Shown here piece after piece: positions 16,995 to 23,764 of a DNA stretch of 64,000 nt. This DNA comes from Chryseobacterium sp. FH2. Its GTDB lineage: Bacteria > Bacteroidota > Bacteroidia > Flavobacteriales > Weeksellaceae. The first letter of the stretch is position 1. Every line of letters begins with the position of its first letter. The translations under genes were made by a program, and so were the position numbers. The stretch is from contig NZ_LFNE01000008.1 in NCBI RefSeq assembly GCF_001045455.1, positions 62,001 through 126,000 of the forward strand, in the 5' to 3' direction. The notes below the pieces were generated by a model, which was given only the letters and a program-made list of their open reading frames with translations, was not told the DNA's origin and searched no databases.

Positions 16995-18063
16995 TTAAAT
17001 ACTTTAAATAATCCTCAAAAGTTAATTTAACAGCATTATTAGTGATGTTATTTAATATTTGCTCACCACAGCTCTCTGTAAAATATTGTATAAAGCTGGT
17101 GGGTTCAAACCTGTATAAAGGATTAAAATTTACCTTAAATAATCTGTACAATGTAGTTTTTGAGACATCAGGCAAACCAATTTTTTTTCTGTTTTCTTCA
17201 ATACGGTCTATTTCTTTTTTATCTTTTTTGTCTCTGCTTTCGGGATAAATACTTTTATTTATGTAGTATTCACTGTCTAAGCCAATTAAAGGAAGATTAT
17301 AGTCTTTTTTCAATGTTGCATGCTCTGTTAAATCCACAAAATTCCTGTTCCTAAGTTTTCCTTCCAAAACAGCTTTATAGAGCAATGGTACTAAATCTAC
17401 GTTTATTTCTTTACCTTTTTTCTGTTGATGGATAATAATGAGCTGATAGTCGGGAGTAAAAGCATCCACTTGGTTGTTCACTCCCACCATATATTCATTA
17501 GGGAAACCATATTTTTCAATAACTTCTTTAAGCTTTACAGCATTAAGACTATCATTTTTATTGAGTTTTTTTATAAGTGCTTCGTCAGGTCTTTTTGTTG
17601 AAAAAGGAACAGTTAGTCTACCAAGGTACTGATCGCTTTTACCTAAACTGTCCAGCGTTTTTTTTAGGATATAGTTGAATTTACTTTGCTCCTGAGTACA
17701 ATCTATTCCATTTATAAAATCTTGATTATTTTCCATAAAATCTTTGAAAAATTTAAATCCTCTTATAGTAGAAAAATTGTAACCTAAACATCTTAGATTT
17801 TTGTAATCCTTTTTTGCTCTCTCATTATTATGTATTTCTGTGTTTACAATAAAACTATTATATATATCATCAAAAAAAGGTTGTTTTTTGAGCTTAAATG
17901 CATTTTGATAATATTCTGATGCAGCTTTTTTGTCATTAGAGATTACTATAGCATATTCTGCTTTATTGGTATAGTCATAATATTTTTGCAGAGTTTCGGA
18001 CAATTGACCATAAGTATATAAAATGCAAAATAAGCAAATGAGGAGAAGAGTTTTTTTTATCAT
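16969..18063 (-). CDS. Exported DUF6624-like protein of the RiPP locus
   Basis: 364 residues with an N-terminal signal peptide (MIKKTLLLICLFCILYTYGQ), so predicted periplasmic or outer-membrane-associated. An N-terminal helical TPR-like part (KAASEYYQNAFKL, NERAKKDYKNLRCLGY) is followed by EKYGFPNEYMVGVNNQVDAF, LLYKAVLEGKLRNRNF and ENRKKIGLPDV, a pattern resembling DUF6624. The extra C-terminal 55 residues are specific to this copy. It lies between precursor peptide 1 and gwsG and overlaps gwsG by 26 bp. A paralogue occupies the same place in the second unit (13503). Function unknown. Confidence 0.75.
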   Translation of the reverse strand: MIKKTLLLICLFCILYTYGQLSETLQKYYDYTNKAEYAIVISNDKKAASEYYQNAFKLKKQPFFDDIYNSFIVNTEIHNNERAKKDYKNLRCLGYNFSTIRGFKFFKDFMENNQDFINGIDCTQEQSKFNYILKKTLDSLGKSDQYLGRLTVPFSTKRPDEALIKKLNKNDSLNAVKLKEVIEKYGFPNEYMVGVNNQVDAFTPDYQLIIIHQQKKGKEINVDLVPLLYKAVLEGKLRNRNFVDLTEHATLKKDYNLPLIGLDSEYYINKSIYPESRDKKDKKEIDRIEENRKKIGLPDVSKTTLYRLFKVNFNPLYRFEPTSFIQYFTESCGEQILNNITNNAVKLTFEDYLKYLNDKNNNRK

Positions 18064-18208
18064 TTTTATTTTTTAATAAATAAAATATTTTACTCACATC
18101 CATTTACATTAACAGTGGTTTATACTTATTGCTAAAAATATAAATTGGATGCAGGTAAAATATTTGTAATAAAAGATGATACTTTATAGTTTCTTATCTT
18201 TAATAAAA

Positions 18209-18418
18209 TTAACTACTATGACAGTTGCCTAAGCCTATATAACCTCCATTACCAAATTTAACGTCGCTATCGCAAGTTACATCACCTAAACTAGTCGTGG
18301 CTTGTATTGATCCATTATACATAGGACCTCCGCTTCCTCCTGCAACATCTTTTTTACCCTCATTTTTCATTTGAAATTTTTTAAGGCTCTCTAATCCCTT
18401 TGTTGTTTTCTTTTTCAT
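18209..18418 (-). CDS. RiPP precursor peptide 1 of the grasp-with-spasm locus
   Basis: 69 residues: a Lys-rich leader (MKKKTTKGLESLKKFQMK), then a glycine-rich hinge (VAGGSGGPMYNG) and a core with SIQATTSLGDVTCDSDVKFG and YIGLGNCHSS. The core has Ser/Thr and Asp clusters that could be cross-linked by an ATP-grasp ligase, plus two Cys. It is the first gene of the operon that continues through the exported protein, gwsG, the 55-residue gene and gwsS. It is transcribed away from the XRE regulator, with a candidate operator in between. The substrate role is inferred from position, size and composition. Confidence 0.8.
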   Translation of the reverse strand: MKKKTTKGLESLKKFQMKNEGKKDVAGGSGGPMYNGSIQATTSLGDVTCDSDVKFGNGGYIGLGNCHSS

Positions 18419-18436
18419 TGTTTGAAATTTTTTATG

Positions 18437-18467
18437 TTTTTATGTCACTATTGACAATCCAAAAATA
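18437..18467 (-). promoter_or_regulatory. Promoter and conserved motif upstream of precursor peptide 1
   Basis: On the minus strand a -7 box TATTTTTG lies at 18467-18460, an exact TAnnTTTG match, 42 bp before the peptide 1 ATG. The flanking sequence (plus-strand TTTTATGTCACTATTGACA) is closely matched upstream of peptide 2 at 14771. Confidence 0.65.
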
Positions 18468-18496
18468 TCAAACAGTGTTGAAATAACTTTAAGGTT

Positions 18497-18531
18497 TTTA
18501 TGTGAATTTTATGTGAATTTCAACACATAAA
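18497..18531. promoter_or_regulatory. Candidate operator of the XRE regulator
   Basis: TTTATGTG occurs at 18497-18504 and 18508-18515, 11 bp apart and so on the same face of the helix. Its exact complement CACATAAA is at 18524-18531, forming with the second copy an inverted repeat with an 8-bp spacer. The block lies directly upstream of the regulator's -7 box and between the divergent peptide and regulator genes. Autoregulation and control of the peptide operon are inferred. Confidence 0.65.
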
Positions 18532-18534
18532 TAA

Positions 18535-18542
18535 TATATTTG
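18535..18542 (+). promoter_or_regulatory. Promoter -7 element of the XRE regulator gene
   Basis: TATATTTG is an exact TAnnTTTG match, 18 bp before the ATG at 18560. The inverted operator repeat ends four bases upstream of it, so a bound regulator would cover the promoter spacer. Confidence 0.65.
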
Positions 18543-18559
18543 CAGTATAAAACATAACA

Positions 18560-18934
18560 ATGATAAAAAATAAGCTCATAAAAGTCCGAAAGGCAAAAGA
18601 ATTCACCCAGGAAAAAATGGCTAAAATATTACATATGACTCAATCTCAATATCAAAGAAGGGAAAAAGGAGAAATAAAAATTTCTGATCCGGAATGGGAA
18701 CGTATTGCAAAAGCATTAGATGTTCCCGTAGAAGATATTAAAGAAGATGAATCAATTATCCATCAGATTAATACTTATGATAATCAATCCGTTAATTATT
18801 CTTCAAGTAATAATTACTTTCATAATATCCCGGATTATATATTGGAAAACCAGCAGGAGTATATTAATTTGCTGAAAAAGGAAATTGAGGAATTAAAAGG
18901 AGAAATTCAAGATTTAAAATCTCAAAACAAATAA
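18560..18934 (+). CDS. XRE-family transcriptional regulator beside the RiPP operon
   Basis: 124 residues. Residues 5-57 form a Cro/C1-type helix-turn-helix (KVRKAKEFTQEKMAKILHMT, QSQYQRREKGEIKISDPEWE, IAKALDVPVEDI). The C-terminus (about residues 95-124, EYINLLKKEIEELKGEIQDL) is a regular coiled coil, suggesting dimerisation. It diverges from precursor peptide 1 across 141 bp that contain both promoters and repeated TTTATGTG sites. It is the likely local regulator of the peptide operon and of itself. It ends in a bidirectional terminator shared with the HxlR gene. Confidence 0.85.
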   Translation: MIKNKLIKVRKAKEFTQEKMAKILHMTQSQYQRREKGEIKISDPEWERIAKALDVPVEDIKEDESIIHQINTYDNQSVNYSSSNNYFHNIPDYILENQQEYINLLKKEIEELKGEIQDLKSQNK

Positions 18935-18936
18935 AA

Positions 18937-18966
18937 AAAGGCTGTCAAACGACAGCCTTTTTATTT
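18937..18966. terminator. Bidirectional terminator between the XRE and HxlR genes
   Basis: Ten-bp stem AAAGGCTGTC / GACAGCCTTT with AAAC loop, with an A-run before and a T-run after. It serves the two convergent genes; the HxlR stop codon lies inside it. Confidence 0.9.
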
Positions 18967-19334
18967 TTTACCTTCTCATCCAAAAAAACACAATCTTTAT
19001 CTGCATGAAAACTTTTATTCTGATATTTTGCTTCCCATTCTTCCAGTAAATACAGAATCGGTAATAATGCCAATCCCTTTTCTGTTAAAGAATATTCCAC
19101 TCTCGGAGGGATTTCTTTAAACTCTTCCCGGATGACCAATCCGTCAGCTTCCATTTCGCGTAACTGGTCGGTCAAAACTTTTCTGGAAATTACATGTATT
19201 CGCACGGCAAGTTCTCCAAAACGCAATTTTCTATCCTTAATTACCAATACAATTATAGGTTTCCATTTGCTTCCCAATGCAGACATTGCCTTACCCAGAG
19301 GGCAGCTGTATTGCATTAATTCGTTTTTCTTCAT
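18945..19334 (-). CDS. HxlR-family transcriptional regulator
   Basis: 129 residues with the HxlR winged-helix signature: CPLGKAMSALGSKWKPIIVL, LRFGELAVRI, ISRKVLTDQLREMEADGLV and PRVEYSLTEKG. The Cys in SCPLG is at the place of the redox-sensing Cys of YodB/QorR-type members, which detect quinones and electrophiles. It diverges from an old-yellow-enzyme gene, a typical target for such regulators. GTTAC repeats fill the space between them. The role in electrophile response is inferred from family and neighbourhood. Confidence 0.88.
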   Translation of the reverse strand: MKKNELMQYSCPLGKAMSALGSKWKPIIVLVIKDRKLRFGELAVRIHVISRKVLTDQLREMEADGLVIREEFKEIPPRVEYSLTEKGLALLPILYLLEEWEAKYQNKSFHADKDCVFLDEKVKNKKAVV

Positions 19335-19336
19335 AT

Positions 19337-19376
19337 GTTACTTTTATGTTACTAATGTAAGTTACTGCAAAGTTAC
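19337..19376. promoter_or_regulatory. GTTAC repeats upstream of the HxlR gene (candidate operator)
   Basis: GTTAC starts at 19337, 19348, 19361 and 19372, i.e. two pairs each spaced 11 bp, with a GTAA between the pairs at 19357. A further pair, GTTAC-N5-GTAAC at 19418-19432, lies in front of the reductase gene. Probable HxlR binding sites. Confidence 0.55.
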
Positions 19377-19417
19377 CACTTTTTTTCATCATAAGATACA
19401 AATACGAACTATTATTA

Positions 19418-19432
19418 GTTACTTTGTGTAAC
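19418..19432. promoter_or_regulatory. Inverted GTTAC-N5-GTAAC before the old-yellow-enzyme gene
   Basis: Imperfect dyad GTTACTTTGTGTAAC, 24 bp before the ATG at 19456, overlapping a weak -7-like box (TTACTTTG). Same half-site as the repeats at 19337-19376. Confidence 0.55.
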
Positions 19433-19455
19433 AATTATAAAAATATAATTTAAAG

Positions 19456-20517
19456 ATGAGTACAGAATCATTATTTAAACCATTTCAATACAAAAATTTA
19501 CAGCTTAAAAATAGAATAGTAATGGCTCCCATGACGAGGGCACAATCTGATAATGGTGTTCCGACACAGGCTATTGCAGATTATTATGCAAGAAGGGCAG
19601 AATCTGAAGTAGGACTGATTCTTTCCGAAGGAACTGTTATCAACAGACCGGCTTCAAAAAATATGCAGAATATCCCTGATTTTTACGGAAATGAAGCATT
19701 AAACGGCTGGAAAAATGTAATTGATGCCGTTCATGCAAAAGGAGGGAAAATGGGGCCTCAAATCTGGCATGTAGGAGATACAAGAAGTTCTGCAGAATAC
19801 CCTTTAGTTGATATGGAAAAAGCTTCTACAATGACATTAGAAGATATCCAGGATACTATTCAGCAATTTGCTGTTTCTGCCAAATCTGCGAAAGATCTGG
19901 GATTTGATGTTGTTGAAATTCACGGCGCACATGGTTACCTTATCGACCAGTTTTTCTGGGAAGTTACCAACACAAGAACTGATGAATATGGTGGTAAAAC
20001 ACTGAAAGAAAGAAGCAAATTTGCAGTAGATGTTGTAAAAGCGATCAGAGCTGCTGTTGGTGAAGATTTTACGGTTATTATCCGTCTTTCCCAATGGAAA
20101 CAGCAGGATTATAAAACGAAATTGGCCAATACTCCGGAAGAAATGGAAGAGTGGCTGTTGCCATTAAAAGAAGCAGGAGTGGATATTTTTCATTGTTCAC
20201 AACGTCGTTTTTGGGAGGCGGAATTTGAAGGTTCTGATCTGAATTTTGCAGGTTGGGCCAAGAAAATCACCGGGCAGCCAACAATTACTGTAGGTTCTGT
20301 AGGTCTTGAAGGAGATTTTATGGCGGCATTTGCAGGGCAGGGAACTGAAAAAGCAGATTTAACCGAATTGACAAGAAGATTGGAAAGAGGAGATTTTGAT
20401 CTTGTTGCTGTCGGGCGTGCACTTTTACAGGATCCGCTTTGGGTGAAAAAAATCAAAGAAGGAAATACGGAAGAGCTTTTAAATTTTTCCGCTGAAAGTT
20501 TGACAGTACTTTATTAA
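19456..20517 (+). CDS. NADH:flavin oxidoreductase of the old yellow enzyme family
   Basis: 353-residue FMN enzyme that reduces activated alkenes such as N-ethylmaleimide, enones and nitro esters. Typical segments are LFKPFQYKNLQLKNRIVMAP and MTRAQSDNGVP at the N-terminus, VEIHGAHGYLIDQFFW with the active-site His pair region (HGAH), TNTRTDEYGG, and the phosphate-binding GRALLQDP near the end. An HxlR regulator is divergent, which suggests induction by electrophiles. A strong terminator follows at 20642. Confidence 0.92.
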   Translation: MSTESLFKPFQYKNLQLKNRIVMAPMTRAQSDNGVPTQAIADYYARRAESEVGLILSEGTVINRPASKNMQNIPDFYGNEALNGWKNVIDAVHAKGGKMGPQIWHVGDTRSSAEYPLVDMEKASTMTLEDIQDTIQQFAVSAKSAKDLGFDVVEIHGAHGYLIDQFFWEVTNTRTDEYGGKTLKERSKFAVDVVKAIRAAVGEDFTVIIRLSQWKQQDYKTKLANTPEEMEEWLLPLKEAGVDIFHCSQRRFWEAEFEGSDLNFAGWAKKITGQPTITVGSVGLEGDFMAAFAGQGTEKADLTELTRRLERGDFDLVAVGRALLQDPLWVKKIKEGNTEELLNFSAESLTVLY

Positions 20518-20641
20518 AAAACAATTATGAATTGTGAATTTACTTCGCTGTTTTTTTTAACATTCAACTATTCACCGGTGGGGTAACTAACAATTCACTT
20601 ATTTATATTTATAAATTTTCTACCTAATTATTTTTTAAACG

Positions 20642-20679
20642 AAACCCGCTTTCAGGATTCCTGAAAGCGGGTTTTTTTA
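20642..20679. terminator. Strong hairpin terminator between two convergent genes
   Basis: Fifteen-bp perfect stem AAACCCGCTTTCAGG / CCTGAAAGCGGGTTT with a three-base loop and T-run. It follows the old-yellow-enzyme gene; with AAA on the other side it can also end the convergent protease transcript. Confidence 0.9.
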
Positions 20680-20729
20680 ACAGATTTAAATATCTAAATT
20701 GTCATATCGGAATATGGCAAAGTGAATTC

Positions 20730-21932
20730 TTACAAACCTATGTTTTTATTCGGTTTCAATTGCTTTAAGATATCCTTCGGAATAGCGTTTTTGTGAACAA
20801 GAATTGCCGTTGATTTGTATTCTACATACGGTCTTGTTACATACAGATAGCCTTCGAAATCGTTCGTTACTCCCCAAGAGTTTTTAACCATATAATATTC
20901 TTTTCCTGACTGATCTTTTGCCAGCCCTACGATATGCATACCGTGATCATCTGTTGTAGACAGGTTATTAAGAGCTTTTTGGCGCATATCTTCAGTGATC
21001 GTTTTGTCTTTTTTAGGCTCTGTAAATAAAATTGCTTTGTTGTCTGCATTGATTTGGTCTAAATCCATATCAGGAACATAGGCAACACCGTTTTTATATG
21101 AGAAATAAGGTTCAGAAACATCAGTTGCCCAACCCACGGAATATCCTTTGTTTACAGCATTGTCAATAATTGCTGTCAAATCTTTCATCGGAACGTTCCA
21201 GTCAGAATCATGGCTCCAGTTATCAGGAATCGGAACTACGAATTTTTGATAATACGGATAGTCTTTGTATGAAGAAATTTCTACATAATCTTCAGGATTG
21301 ATTCCTACAACTTCTTTAGCGAATGTTTGAGGAGTATAACTTTTCCCTTCGTAGGTAAAGTTGGCAGGAACTTTTCCTAAATACTCATCAAGAATTGCAT
21401 CCACAGAATCCATCCAGTTATCCGAAAGCTTACCTTTAGATGAAGCCTGAACCAGACTGTCTAAAACCGGCTTTAATTTACCTTGCATTTCCTTGAAATT
21501 ATTAAGAGTCTGCCCGGATTTTAATCCTGTATAAACATCCTGGGGTACTGCACCATATTTTTTATACATATTTACTACATCGTGCAGCTCTCCGCCATCA
21601 CCCCAGCTGATTGCACCATTATTTAAAACGTATAATTTTGCTTTATCGTGGTAAGAATTTCTCGCTGTGAAAATTTCTGCCAAGTCCACAGGTTTTTTAC
21701 CCATTCTCTGCATTTCAGATTCAAGGAAAGAATTTCCTGAATAGCTCCAGCATGTTCCTGAAGAACCTTGATTTTTTACTGAAGTTGCCCCTACATCTTT
21801 CAACGTAGTGAATTTGAAATTAGCGTTTTGAGATTGATTGTTTTTTAACTTGTTGATTAAGTCATCCTGGGCAAACATCATACTTCCTGCAGACAAAACA
21901 AAAAGTAATGACGCAATTTTGGTATTTTTCAT
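20730..21932 (-). CDS. Exported C1-family cysteine protease (bleomycin hydrolase/aminopeptidase C-like)
   Basis: 400 residues with a signal peptide (MKNTKIASLLFVLSAGSMMFAQ), hence periplasmic or secreted, unlike cytoplasmic PepC. The papain-type catalytic centre is complete: QGSSGTCWSYS (Cys61), TDDHGMHIVG (His) and VKNSWG (Asn). The central insert typical of the C1B/bleomycin hydrolase group is present. Substrate unknown. It is monocistronic and divergent from the ECF sigma gene. A link to the RiPP locus 2.3 kb away is not supported by arrangement. Confidence 0.88.
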   Translation of the reverse strand: MKNTKIASLLFVLSAGSMMFAQDDLINKLKNNQSQNANFKFTTLKDVGATSVKNQGSSGTCWSYSGNSFLESEMQRMGKKPVDLAEIFTARNSYHDKAKLYVLNNGAISWGDGGELHDVVNMYKKYGAVPQDVYTGLKSGQTLNNFKEMQGKLKPVLDSLVQASSKGKLSDNWMDSVDAILDEYLGKVPANFTYEGKSYTPQTFAKEVVGINPEDYVEISSYKDYPYYQKFVVPIPDNWSHDSDWNVPMKDLTAIIDNAVNKGYSVGWATDVSEPYFSYKNGVAYVPDMDLDQINADNKAILFTEPKKDKTITEDMRQKALNNLSTTDDHGMHIVGLAKDQSGKEYYMVKNSWGVTNDFEGYLYVTRPYVEYKSTAILVHKNAIPKDILKQLKPNKNIGL

Positions 21933-22065
21933 TACTATAAAAGATTATTTTAATTAATAGTCGTTGGTATTAAAGATTTGTTACAAGGGGAAAAGTTAAA
22001 TTTCATAAACAGATTTTTTAGATTATTTTTAAAAAAAAGTTTAATAGGTTTCCAACCATTCTTAA

Positions 22066-22080
22066 AATTTTTGCATCTAT
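22066..22080 (+). promoter_or_regulatory. Promoter motif before the ECF sigma gene, repeated before the vWA gene
   Basis: AATTTTTGCATCTAT is identical to 31091-31105, upstream of the vWA lipoprotein. It may be read as a one-mismatch -7 box (AATTTTTG) or as an ECF-type -10 (GCATCTA) with AACC at 22054 as -35. Confidence 0.5.
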
Positions 22081-22098
22081 AAGAATATAAGCGAGACT

Positions 22099-22617
22099 AT
22101 GGAAAGAGAATTACTGTTAGAATGTCAACGTAACGACCGGAACGCACAACGGAAGGTTTACGAAAAAATGGCGGGAAAGCTGTATTCAGTTTGTAAACGC
22201 TATCTGAAAACGGATGAAGATATTGAAGAAGTATTGGCAGATACTTTCTATAAAATTTTCACGAAGATCAGCCAATTGCAAAATCCTGAAACTTTTGAAG
22301 CTTGGGCAAAAAAAATTGCTGTAAATGAATGTCTTCAAAAATTGCGTTCCAGAGAAATGCTGCATATTTCTTTAGATGAAAATTGGGTTCACTCATCAGA
22401 CACGACAGTGGAACATATTTCTTTTGAAAAGGATATTTTAAAACTTCTGAATTTTCTTCCTGAAGGCTGCAGAGCTATTTTTAATCTGTTTGCCATTGAA
22501 GGGTATCCGCACAAAGAGATTGCAGTAATGCTTTCCATAAGCGAAGGGACATCAAAATCTCAACTCAATTTTGCCCGAAAAAAATTACAGGAACTTTTGA
22601 TCAACCAAAACATTTAA
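22099..22617 (+). CDS. ECF-type RNA polymerase sigma factor
   Basis: 172 residues with region 2 (YEKMAGKLYSVCKRYLKTDE, DIEEVLADTFYKIF, WAKKIAVNECLQKLR) and region 4 (LPEGCRAIFNLFAIEGYPHK, EIAVMLSISEGTSKSQLNFARKKL). It is an extracytoplasmic-function sigma factor that would direct polymerase to a small regulon. The next gene, 12 bp downstream, encodes a one-pass membrane protein with an anti-sigma-like N-terminus. The whole operon of envelope proteins behind it is the likely target. Confidence 0.93.
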   Translation: MERELLLECQRNDRNAQRKVYEKMAGKLYSVCKRYLKTDEDIEEVLADTFYKIFTKISQLQNPETFEAWAKKIAVNECLQKLRSREMLHISLDENWVHSSDTTVEHISFEKDILKLLNFLPEGCRAIFNLFAIEGYPHKEIAVMLSISEGTSKSQLNFARKKLQELLINQNI

Positions 22618-22629
22618 ACTTTTACCACA

Positions 22630-23724
22630 ATGGAAACTAATCATAATATAGATAAAACATTCAATGAGGCTTCTAAAGCTTTAGATGAGCCTGCAACTTT
22701 TCCGGGGTTTGACAAGGTTTGGAATAAAATTGAAGAAAAATTAGATAAAAAAGAAGAAAAAAAGAAAACGGGCTTAATGTGGTTTCCATACGGCATTGCT
22801 GCAAGTTTGATGATCGGAGTGGGAATTTTTTATTTTTTAAATAAGAAACAATTAGTACCTGCAATAACTTCGATTGCAGAAGGCCCGAAGGCTACAACAA
22901 ACACAAATATTGCTAAAGTTGACAGTACCGTAAAATCTAATATTGAAAAGGAAATTACCACTCCAAAAACTTCTGCAAAAGCTGAAAAATTAGCTTATAA
23001 ACACATCGGAATTCCTAAAAAAACGTATGTTTTTGAGGGTTTTTATCCAAATATTACTGAGTATAATGAAAAAGCTGATGTGCAATCTACCACAGATACT
23101 TTAGGAAATAAAGAGATTGAACAGGTAATCGTAATGGGGCTGAAGAGAGAAAAATCTGCTATGAAAAGCGCAATGAGTTTAGTTTCTTCAAATGATATTT
23201 CCAAATCCGATAGTAAAAAAATTGTTGCCGATACAGCGGAAGCTCAATCTTTTAACAGTCCGTTTGATATTAAAAATGAATTGAAAGAACCTCTTGTTTT
23301 AGGATATAATAATTCTTACAAAAAAAATAAAGGGACAGCACCAACTTCTGTGACAGCTGGTAAAATAGGCGATAAATATTTGGCGGATAAGCTTCAAGGT
23401 TCTGTGGCTGGTCTTAATATCAGTTCTTTTGGAAGCCCGGGTTCTGGAAAAGTAGATATTGTTGTCCGTGGCCAAAGCTCTCTAAGTACCAATGATAATC
23501 CGCTATACATTGTTGATGGAACAATGATAGATGTAGAAGAATTTAAAAAAATAGATCCTGAAAAAATAGAAGCTTTAACCGTTTTAAAAGGTGAAAAGGC
23601 ATTACTCCTTTATGGAAGCAAGGCAGCAAACGGGGTTATTGTAATTGAAACTAAAGATATTTCGAGAGAAGATAAACAAAAGCTGAAGGAAATTCTTAGA
23701 AAGGGAGGTGCTTTGAATAAATAA
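22630..23724 (+). CDS. Membrane-anchored anti-sigma-like protein with a TonB-receptor plug domain
   Basis: 364 residues. The cytoplasmic N-terminus (1-48) is charged and amphipathic, in the place where an anti-sigma domain would be. One membrane span is at 51-70 (WFPYGIAASLMIGVGIFYFL), so the rest is periplasmic. Residues 163-170 (IEQVIVMG) resemble the TonB-receptor linker, and 250-342 form a plug-like domain: LADKLQGSVAGLNIS, VDIVVRGQSSLSTNDNPLYI, VDGTMID, YGSKAANGVIVIETKD. A plug on an inner-membrane protein is unusual. It may sense or engage the plug-less barrel encoded next. Anti-sigma function is inferred from position. Confidence 0.75.
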   Translation: METNHNIDKTFNEASKALDEPATFPGFDKVWNKIEEKLDKKEEKKKTGLMWFPYGIAASLMIGVGIFYFLNKKQLVPAITSIAEGPKATTNTNIAKVDSTVKSNIEKEITTPKTSAKAEKLAYKHIGIPKKTYVFEGFYPNITEYNEKADVQSTTDTLGNKEIEQVIVMGLKREKSAMKSAMSLVSSNDISKSDSKKIVADTAEAQSFNSPFDIKNELKEPLVLGYNNSYKKNKGTAPTSVTAGKIGDKYLADKLQGSVAGLNISSFGSPGSGKVDIVVRGQSSLSTNDNPLYIVDGTMIDVEEFKKIDPEKIEALTVLKGEKALLLYGSKAANGVIVIETKDISREDKQKLKEILRKGGALNK

Positions 23725-23764
23725 TATTCTCACAAATTATTTTCCAACTAAAAAATCATAGATC

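Noticed and set aside
20730-21932. C1 protease as leader peptidase of the RiPP locus
   Set aside because: It belongs to the bleomycin-hydrolase group, not C39, is Sec-exported, and is separated from the locus by two transcription units and terminators.
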